This document shows, in pieces, positions 57,965 through 64,000 of a stretch of DNA of 64,000 nucleotides; within the stretch, counting starts at the first letter, position 1; each line of letters opens with the position of its first letter. A model generated the notes under the pieces. It ran no database searches. It was not told the DNA's origin and saw only the letters and a list, made by a program, of their open reading frames with translations. This stretch comes from Xanthomonas codiaei (GTDB taxonomy: Bacteria; Pseudomonadota; Gammaproteobacteria; Xanthomonadales; Xanthomonadaceae). Location of the stretch: positions 1-64,000 of the forward strand of contig NZ_MDEC01000019.1 of assembly GCF_002939785.1 (NCBI RefSeq), in the 5' to 3' direction. The translations under genes were made by a program, and so were the position numbers.

Positions 57965-58459
57965 TTGGTTGGTTACCGTACTACTCTGACGGCTCTAGCA
58001 TTGAGCCTCGCGCTTGCGGCTTGCTCCGCGCAGGCGCCGCCGGCAGCTTCAGGCGCGCCGACAGCCGCCGCGTCGGCGACCGCCGCCGCAGCTGCGGCGC
58101 CGGCGCCGGTAGCGAATTGCCCGGATGCCGACTTCTCCTCGTTCTTGAAACGCTTCGGTGCGGAGATCGCGGTGCAGGAGAAGGCCACCGCCGATCCGCT
58201 CACCATGATCCAGCTCGACCTGGAGGCGCAGCCTGAGCCGGCACCGGTGGTGCGCGAGGTCCCACTCGCGACGGTCGAGTGGCCGGTCATCCCTAACCTG
58301 GATGCTGCCCGCAACGGCGGCCGCGAGGTCGTCGTCTCCGAGGACGCTGGCGGTCGCCAGGTGCTGGTCCGTACACCGGACACCGGTGGCCAGCAGGTCT
58401 ACCATTTTGCACAGCGCCCCTGCTGGACGCTGGTCAAGGTGGACGACCAGTCGCTGTAA
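57965..58459 (+). CDS. Ala/Pro-rich lipoprotein
   Basis: This 164-residue protein has a lipoprotein signal with the lipobox LAAC (Cys near residue 21) after ALALSLALAA. A low-complexity Ala/Pro linker (about 22-50) and a small domain of unknown family with two cysteines (NCPDADF and RPCWTLV) follow. The TTG at 57965 was chosen because AGGAGG lies five bases upstream; an ATG at 57935 would put charged residues before the signal. It is probably attached to a membrane facing the periplasm. Confidence 0.8.
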   Translation: MVGYRTTLTALALSLALAACSAQAPPAASGAPTAAASATAAAAAAPAPVANCPDADFSSFLKRFGAEIAVQEKATADPLTMIQLDLEAQPEPAPVVREVPLATVEWPVIPNLDAARNGGREVVVSEDAGGRQVLVRTPDTGGQQVYHFAQRPCWTLVKVDDQSL

Positions 58460-59070
58460 TCCGGCAGGCCGATGGAATCCGCGTTGGCGAGGTCAAAATG
58501 GATACATCGACGGCACTTCCGTGGCCAAGTGAACCGCCAGCATTCGTTCCGATGGAGTGGGCACAGGGGCGCAGCCACTTCGATGAAATCTCCAAGGAGG
58601 CCAACTGATGCGATGCGACATGTTTCTGCTACCTGTGCTCGCTGTGCCTATCGGCCTGCGGTGACAAACCGATGTCTGAAACGAGTGCACCAAGCGCGCC
58701 AACGACGGCGCCGCCTCGACGTCCTGCGGTGGAGCGTTGAATTCATGGAACCGTGTCATTCACCGCGATCGTCTGCCGCATTGCCCACGCGTCGGCGCAT
58801 CACCCACGCAACCTGCTGAGCGCATCAGAGGGATTGCGCATCCGCAAGCCGGCTGATGCCCTGTGCGCAATGGGATGGGCACATCTCTGCGATGCGGTCC
58901 GCAGCGCAAAGCGGCCGGGCGCACAGAACGCGATACATCTGTAATTTTTACTACTGCCCAGTTCGGGACTGTGCAAGCGTAACTGCCGGCACCGAGGTGC
59001 CACCGGCGACCGGCCGTCGGGGGGGGTGCGGCAGGTCTTTGCATTGCACGTTTTCTGGGAGAGAGTCGTC
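58460..59070. other. Region between the lipoprotein and the metallopeptidase
   Basis: It contains the frameshifted lipoprotein (58608-58740). The rest has no recognisable gene; an AT-rich patch near 58935-58960 may be part of the promoter of the peptidase gene. Confidence 0.55.
58608..58740 (+). pseudogene. Frameshifted small lipoprotein gene
   Basis: A good initiation site (AAGGAGG, then ATG at 58608) leads into MRCDMFLLPVL, but that frame stops after 18 codons. The +1 frame continues as CSLCLSACGDKPMSETSAPS and ends at 58740. Joined, the two give a lipoprotein signal (LSAC) and a Ser/Pro/Thr-rich tail, like a short relative of the lipoprotein at 57965. A single-base change between the parts would explain it. 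Confidence 0.55.
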
Positions 59071-60666
59071 ATGCAATTTCATGTATTGGGCGCGGCGATC
59101 TGCTGCGCGCTGTCGTTTTCTGCTGCCGCCACGGCGGCGGACCTGTCTGCCAACGCGGCGGTGTCGCGTGCACAGGCATTGCTCGGCAATTCCGCATCGG
59201 CCATGGCACATCGCGCGCCGGCCGATGTCTTCATTGCGCGCGAGAGCATCGTCGATGCCGATGGCAGCGAGCACGTGCGCTTCGATCGCACCTACCGGGG
59301 CTTGCCGGTGATTGGCGGCGACGTGGTAGTGCATTCGCGGCGCGGGGTGATGCGTCAGTTGAGCCAGACCCTGGACACGCCGGTGCGCCCCAGCCTGGTC
59401 CCCGGCATCGATGCCGACACGGCGATGCGTGTGGCCGGCGCGCAGTTCGACGTGCCGCAGGATGCGCCGCCGCGTGCCAGCCTGGCGCTGTACGCACGCC
59501 AGGGCGCCCCACGCCTTGCGTATGAGGTGATCTACAGCGGTATCAAGCCCGATCAGACGCCGACCGAGATGCATTACATCGTCGATGCAGTGGATCAACG
59601 CATCCTGGAGGCCTGGGACACGGTGCATACCGCCTGCGCGGGAGGCACCAGTGCCGCAGGCAGCGGACGCTCGCTGTACGCGGGCAGCGTGGCGCTGGCG
59701 ACCACGCGCTGCAGCAACGGGTTCGAACTCACCGACCTCGGGCGCGGCGGTGGCGCCACCTACACCATGCGCAACAGCACTTCCGGCAACGGCACGCTGG
59801 TCACCGATGCCGACAACGCCTGGGGCAACGGCGCCAACACCGATACGGTGACCGCGGCGGTGGATGCGCATTATGGCGTGGCGTTGACCTGGGACTACTT
59901 CAAGAACACCCATGCGCGCAGTGGCATCGCCAACGATGGCAAGGGCGCACGCAGCCGTGTGCACTACGGCAGCCGCTACAACAACGCGTTTTGGCAGGAC
60001 AGCTGCTTCTGCATGACCTTCGGCGATGGCGACGGCAGCACGTTCACGCCACTGGTGTCGGTGGATGTGGCCGGCCACGAGATGACCCATGGCGTGACCA
60101 GCCGCTCGGCGCGCCTGGTGTATTCAGGCGAATCGGGCGGATTGAACGAAGCCACGTCCGACATCATGGGCGCGATGGTGGAATTTTCCGCCAACAACAG
60201 CGCGCAGCCCGGCAATTACCTGATCGGCGAGAAGATCGTTCCGGGCAACAGCAGCGGAACGCTGGCGCTGCGCTACATGTTCAAGCCCAGCCTGGATGGC
60301 GATTCGCCCGATTGCTATCGCAGCAACCTGGGCTCGCTCAACGTGCACTACAGCTCCGGCGTGGCCAATCACTTCTACTATCTGCTGGCCGAAGGTGCGG
60401 TGGTGCCGGGCGGCTTCGGTGCGGGCACCAGCTACAACCTGACCCCGGCCAGCCTGGTCTGCAACGGCACTACCGCATTGACCGCGATCGGTCGTGCCGC
60501 GGCCAGCCGCATCTGGTACCGCGCGCTCACGGTCTATATGACCTCCTCCAGCAACTACGCGGCCGCGCGCCGGGCGACGCTGAGCGCGGCCACCGACCTG
60601 TATGGCAGCAACTCCACGCAATACCGCGCCGTGGCGGCGGCCTGGAGTGCGGTATCGGTGAACTGA
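59071..60666 (+). CDS. M4-family (thermolysin-like) secreted metallopeptidase
   Basis: This 531-residue preproenzyme has a signal peptide (cleavage near 22, ATAAD), an FTP/PepSY-type propeptide with RFDRTYRGLPVIGGDVVVHS, and an M4 catalytic domain. The zinc site is HEMTH (near 335-339), with the third ligand Glu in GGLNEATSD (near 358) and the downstream His in SSGVANHFYYLL. It ends after the catalytic domain, without a C-terminal PPC or P domain. Start at ATG 59071, with GGGAGAGAG upstream. It is probably exported by type II secretion and degrades external protein. Confidence 0.95.
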   Translation: MQFHVLGAAICCALSFSAAATAADLSANAAVSRAQALLGNSASAMAHRAPADVFIARESIVDADGSEHVRFDRTYRGLPVIGGDVVVHSRRGVMRQLSQTLDTPVRPSLVPGIDADTAMRVAGAQFDVPQDAPPRASLALYARQGAPRLAYEVIYSGIKPDQTPTEMHYIVDAVDQRILEAWDTVHTACAGGTSAAGSGRSLYAGSVALATTRCSNGFELTDLGRGGGATYTMRNSTSGNGTLVTDADNAWGNGANTDTVTAAVDAHYGVALTWDYFKNTHARSGIANDGKGARSRVHYGSRYNNAFWQDSCFCMTFGDGDGSTFTPLVSVDVAGHEMTHGVTSRSARLVYSGESGGLNEATSDIMGAMVEFSANNSAQPGNYLIGEKIVPGNSSGTLALRYMFKPSLDGDSPDCYRSNLGSLNVHYSSGVANHFYYLLAEGAVVPGGFGAGTSYNLTPASLVCNGTTALTAIGRAAASRIWYRALTVYMTSSSNYAAARRATLSAATDLYGSNSTQYRAVAAAWSAVSVN

Positions 60667-60774
60667 TCTACGCCGGCGCTGCCACGCACTCGCCGCGTGG
60701 CAGCGTCCGGTATCTCGCACAGCGCCACCATGGCCGTTCGCACGCGTATGCTTGGGTCATTCCTGGGAGGGAAC

Positions 60775-61263
60775 ATGACCGAACGCACCACCACCACCGC
60801 ACGCGTGATCGACCGCTATTTCGCCAGCTACTCCGACGACCATCGCAACGCCACCAACCAGCACATCCACGTGGTGGCGGTGCCGGCCATCCTGTGGTCG
60901 GTGGTGGCCTTGCTGTGGTGCATCCCGGTCGGCGGCACCTGGTTCAGCAGCGGGGTGTGGGCGGCGCTGGCGATGTTTGCGGCATGGTCGTACTACAACC
61001 GGCTCTCGCGCCCGCTGGGGCTGGGCATGCTGGCGATCTTCTTTTTCTTCGGCTGCCTGTGCCGGCTGATCGAAGGCCGGGTCGGGCTCAACGGGCTGTT
61101 CGCCGCCGGGATCTCGGTGTTCGTGGTGGCCTGGATCGCCCAGTTCGTCGGCCACAAGATCGAAGGCCGCAAGCCGAGCTTCCTGACCGACCTGACCTAT
61201 CTGCTGATCGGACCGATCTGGGTGCTGGCCAAGGCCTATCGCCAGCTGGGCTGGCGCTACTGA
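60775..61263 (+). CDS. DUF962 (Mpo1-like) membrane protein
   Basis: This 162-residue protein begins with the family motif RYFASYSDDHRNATNQHIHVVAVP, followed by four hydrophobic helices and GHKIEGRKPSFLTDLTYLLIGPIW, both diagnostic for DUF962. The yeast member Mpo1 is an iron-dependent dioxygenase acting on 2-hydroxy fatty acids, and the His residues of the two motifs are present here. The ATG at 60775 has GGGAGGG just upstream. Confidence 0.92.
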   Translation: MTERTTTTARVIDRYFASYSDDHRNATNQHIHVVAVPAILWSVVALLWCIPVGGTWFSSGVWAALAMFAAWSYYNRLSRPLGLGMLAIFFFFGCLCRLIEGRVGLNGLFAAGISVFVVAWIAQFVGHKIEGRKPSFLTDLTYLLIGPIWVLAKAYRQLGWRY

Positions 61264-61559
61264 GCGTGGCCGACGACAGCACGCGGACAGCGCGTCGGGC
61301 AGCGCCCGCGCGTTAGGCCGCTCCCGTGCCGGTGCATGCGGGTCTCAGGCAACGCCAGGTTGACCTGCCCGTGCATCGGGTGATGCGCGCAAGCAAGGGC
61401 CCGAGCACGCCGAAAGCCATCACGGCGTGATACCGCCCGCATCACCGCGCGAGATTGCAGGTGTTCAAGCGATCGCTGCGATTAGCGATCGCTGCGATTA
61501 CCGACAGCTGGGCAGAGGCAGAGGCAGAGGCCGCGCCCATCCCCGCCCCACCTGCTGCA
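61264..61559. other. Convergent intergenic region with short repeats
   Basis: It holds a 16-bp tandem repeat (61468-61499) and a GAGGCA hexamer repeated three times (about 61513-61530). No gene was recognised. Confidence 0.6.
61468..61499. repeat. Two tandem copies of a 16-bp unit containing GCGATCGC
   Basis: AGCGATCGCTGCGATT occurs twice without a gap. Each copy contains the palindrome AGCGATCGCT. Confidence 0.88.
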
Positions 61560-62498
61560 TCACTCGCCGATGCCAAGCTCTTCCGGCAGTGGCTGGAACG
61601 CGCGTGGTGCGTAGCCGAAATCGCGACGCGCCGGCTCCAGATCGAAGACCAGGTCTTCGCGCATGCGCTGCAACGCGGCGGCATTCATGCCACGCAGGCG
61701 GCCCAGGCGATGGGCGGCCGTGAGCGCAAACCCGAACAGGCCCGGTGGCACCTGGTATAGCCGCGCCGGCCGCGGCAGCGCGGCCAGCACACGCTGCACC
61801 ATCTGCGTGTAGGCCAGCACTTCGCCACCGCCAACGGCATAACTGCGTTGCTGGGTCGCCGGCTGGCCGATCACCGCCAGCGCCGCGCTGGCCAGATCGT
61901 CCACATGCACCGGCTGGCGCAGGCCGGTGGCATCGACGGGCAGCACGAAGGCACCGGTGCGCTGCGCCAGGCCTGCGATCTGGGTCAGGGTCTTGTCGCG
62001 CCCGGTGCCATACACCAGGGTCGGGCGCAGCACCGTGGCCGTGGCGCCGCGCGCCTGCGCGGCCGAGAACAGCGCTTGCTCGGCGTTCGCCAGCCGCTGC
62101 GCCACGTCGCGCTCGGCGGCATCGACCGAATGCTGCTTGACCTCCAGACTGGTGGAACCGAACGCCACGATACGCGGCGCACGCACCGGATTTTCGGCAT
62201 ACCAGCGTGCGAAGTGGTCCAGCGGACCGCAACTGAAGATCGCTTCGAAGGTCTCGCCTGGCGCTGCCGGCACCGCCAGATCGCCTTGCCGCCAGATCAG
62301 GCCCGGGCGCGCGGCGCGCGGCTGGCGCGACCATGCGGTGACCTGCCAGCCGCCGCTGAGCAGCCGGGCCAGCAACCGCTCGCCAATCTGCCCGCTGCCG
62401 CCGAAAACCAGGGCGCGTGGCGCGGATGCAGCGGCGGTTGGGGCGGGATTGGCAGCGGTCACAGGACGGAAGACACGAGTCACGGATGACTGCAGCAT
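61560..62498 (-). CDS. NAD(P)-binding epimerase-like protein
   Basis: This 312-residue protein has a Rossmann fold with the nucleotide loop VFGGSGQIGERL (near residue 30) and VYGTGRDKT, and otherwise resembles atypical short-chain dehydrogenases such as YwnB/CC3a-like NAD(P)-binding proteins. The usual YxxxK catalytic pair is not evident; SLEVKQ stands near its place. ATG at 62498 was used, but GTGs further in are possible starts. It is divergent from the antiporter gene at 62631. Confidence 0.8.
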   Translation of the reverse strand: MLQSSVTRVFRPVTAANPAPTAAASAPRALVFGGSGQIGERLLARLLSGGWQVTAWSRQPRAARPGLIWRQGDLAVPAAPGETFEAIFSCGPLDHFARWYAENPVRAPRIVAFGSTSLEVKQHSVDAAERDVAQRLANAEQALFSAAQARGATATVLRPTLVYGTGRDKTLTQIAGLAQRTGAFVLPVDATGLRQPVHVDDLASAALAVIGQPATQQRSYAVGGGEVLAYTQMVQRVLAALPRPARLYQVPPGLFGFALTAAHRLGRLRGMNAAALQRMREDLVFDLEPARRDFGYAPRAFQPLPEELGIGE

Positions 62499-62630
62499 AC
62501 CGAGTACGCCATGCCAATGCGTCGCCGTTCGGCCACGTCGGCAGCGCGGACGCAGTGCCGACGTTGACACTGGCGTCAGTCAACGATTTGTTAAGCTCTC
62601 TGGCCTGCTCGCGAATCTTGTGTTCCCTGC

Positions 62631-64000
62631 ATGTCTTTCCCGCTGGAAATCCTGCTTGCGCTGCCGTTCCTGATGGCAGCCGCCGCTGCGCTGTCCTGGC
62701 GCGCGCCCCGTTCGATCACTGCGTGGTTGGCCGCGGCTGCGCCGTTGGCCGGCTTGCTGGTGCTTGCCTCGCTGACGCCGGCGGTGCTGCGCGGGCAGGT
62801 GATCGCCAGCGCGCATGCATGGTTGCCGCAGATCGGCTTGCTGTTCTCGCTGCGGCTCGATGGCCTGGCCTGGATGTTTGCGCTGCTGGTGCTGGGGATC
62901 GGCGCGCTGGTGGTGATGTACGCGCATTACTACCTCAGCGCGCGCGACAGCGCATCGCGCTTTTTCGCCTATCTGCTGCTGTTCATGGGCGCGATGCTCG
63001 GCATGGTGCTGTCGGGCAATCTGTTGCTGCTGATGGTGTTCTGGGAACTCACCAGCATCAGTTCCTTCCTGCTGATCGGCTTCTGGTCGCAGCGCCGGGA
63101 TGCGCGCGAAGGCGCGCGCATGGCCTTCGTACTCACCGCCGGCGGCGGACTCGCCCTGCTCGGTGGGGTGCTGATGATCGGCCGCATCGTCGGCAGTTTC
63201 CAGCTGGACGCGGTGCTGGCCGCCGGCGATGTCATCCGCGCCAGCCCGCTGTATCCGTACGCGCTGGGCCTGGTGCTGCTGGGCATCTTCACCAAGAGCG
63301 CGCAGTTTCCGTTCCATTTCTGGCTGCCGCATGCCATGGCTGCGCCCACCCCGGTGTCGGCGTATCTGCATTCGGCCACGATGGTGAAGGCCGGTGTCTT
63401 CCTGCTGGCGCGCCTGCATCCGGCGCTGGCCGGCACCGATCTGTTCTTCTACACGGTCACCAGCATCGGGGCGATCACGCTGCTGCTTGGCGCCTGGCAC
63501 GCGATCTTCCAGCACGATCTCAAGGGCGTGCTGGCGTATTCGACCATTTCGCATCTGGGCCTGATCACCATGCTGTTCGGCCTGTCCACGCCGATGGCGG
63601 TGGTGGCGGGGGTGTTCCACATCCTCAACCACGCGGTGTTCAAGGCTTCGTTGTTCATGGCCGCCGGCATCATCGACCATGAAACCGGCACGCGCGACAT
63701 GCGCAAGCTGGGCAATCTGCGCCGCTTGATGCCCTTCACCAGCACGCTGGCGATCACCGCCTCGCTGGCCATGGCCGGCATTCCGCTGCTCAACGGCTTT
63801 CTGTCGAAGGAGATGTTCTTCGCCGTGGCGCTGGAGACCGATGCACCGCAGCTGATGCGCGTGCTCGCTAGCATCGCCGCGCTGCTGGCCGGCCTGCTCG
63901 GCGTGGCCTACAGCCTGCGCTTCGTCCACGACACCTTCTTCGGCGAAGGCCCGCTGGATCTGGACACCACCCCGCACGAGCCGCCCCGCTGGATGAAGAT
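62631..64000 (+). CDS. Na+/H+ antiporter subunit A (MrpA/PhaA-like), cut by the window end
   Basis: The first 456 codons are present and the frame runs off the window. The many helices and the segments VFWELTSISSFLLIGFW, FTKSAQFPFHFWLPHAM, TPVSAYLHSATMVKAGVFLL and GIPLLNGFLSKEMFF are those of the NuoL-like part of MrpA. Key residues include the Glu in WELTS and the Lys in FTKSAQ. Mrp complexes need six or seven subunits, presumably encoded just beyond the window. Start at ATG 62631. Confidence 0.93.
   Translation, partial: MSFPLEILLALPFLMAAAAALSWRAPRSITAWLAAAAPLAGLLVLASLTPAVLRGQVIASAHAWLPQIGLLFSLRLDGLAWMFALLVLGIGALVVMYAHYYLSARDSASRFFAYLLLFMGAMLGMVLSGNLLLLMVFWELTSISSFLLIGFWSQRRDAREGARMAFVLTAGGGLALLGGVLMIGRIVGSFQLDAVLAAGDVIRASPLYPYALGLVLLGIFTKSAQFPFHFWLPHAMAAPTPVSAYLHSATMVKAGVFLLARLHPALAGTDLFFYTVTSIGAITLLLGAWHAIFQHDLKGVLAYSTISHLGLITMLFGLSTPMAVVAGVFHILNHAVFKASLFMAAGIIDHETGTRDMRKLGNLRRLMPFTSTLAITASLAMAGIPLLNGFLSKEMFFAVALETDAPQLMRVLASIAALLAGLLGVAYSLRFVHDTFFGEGPLDLDTTPHEPPRWMK

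Noticed and set aside
59026..59070. Upstream start for the M4 peptidase
   Set aside because: The extra residues would precede a clear signal peptide, and the ATG at 59071 has a good ribosome-binding site.

Overview
The window is a GC-rich gammaproteobacterial chromosome segment whose gene content points to Xanthomonas. The clearest sign is the CRP-like regulator Clp, with its c-di-GMP-linked Glu99. Further signs are the E. coli-type speD beside clp, a trp cluster interleaved with non-trp genes, frequent GTG/TTG starts, and intergenic repeats typical of the genus (GGGATTC-type tandems, a 20-bp GGAGCGCACCCGGG palindrome). No rRNA, insertion sequence, prophage or CRISPR array was seen; this is mostly core chromosome with a few decayed accessory patches.

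Layout. 0.3-6.3 kb: two secreted or membrane proteins of unknown function, prmA, a divergent membrane-protein/XRE-regulator pair with a palindromic intergenic site, a DUF3426 membrane protein, and fis. 6.5-14.5 kb: eight minus-strand genes, seven of them joined by 1-4 bp overlaps. They encode two CDP-alcohol phosphatidyltransferases, an alpha/beta-hydrolase/methyltransferase fusion, a PAP2/dual-specificity-phosphatase fusion, two membrane proteins of unknown role, a PlsC acyltransferase and CdsA. Together they look like a self-contained phospholipid assembly line. 14.5-17.5 kb: purH and purD. 17.8-24 kb: a YccS-type membrane protein, an MFS exporter beside a decayed LysR gene, and an LplT-PlsC fusion. 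24.2-30.4 kb: a CD225/DUF2752 pair, an atypical DUF4240 gene, ampE, nudC, and the DUF6776-bactofilin-erpA cluster.

30.5-34.7 kb: a two-gene signalling operon, a receiver protein with dead GGDEF and EAL domains followed directly by a hybrid histidine kinase. 35.4-37.1 kb: bfr, bfd (with a possible Fur site) and rppH. 37.2-38.8 kb: tRNA-Met and tRNA-Gln with promoter and terminator, then rplM-rpsI. 39-42.2 kb: coq7, sugE behind a guanidine-II-type riboswitch with a terminator, speD and clp. 42.6-50.2 kb: the tryptophan region (trpE, a threonine-aldolase-like gene, a SIMPL protein, trpG, a flavin reductase, trpD, trpC, a HAD phosphatase). trpE is preceded by a leader peptide with four Trp codons in five and by an RNA that can hide the trpE ribosome-binding site. 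50.3-56.7 kb: a YegS-like lipid kinase, a pseudo-aspartic protease, an acetyltransferase and rpe, an outer-membrane protein, a small DnaJ protein and purC. 56.9-64 kb: two lipoprotein or secreted proteins, a frameshifted lipoprotein, an M4 metallopeptidase, a DUF962 protein, an epimerase-like protein and the start of an mrpA-type antiporter gene.

The most notable signals are regulatory (the guanidine switch and the trpE leader) and biochemical. In the latter group, the two lipid-operon phosphatidyltransferases share the same Asp-to-Asn changes at two metal-site positions.
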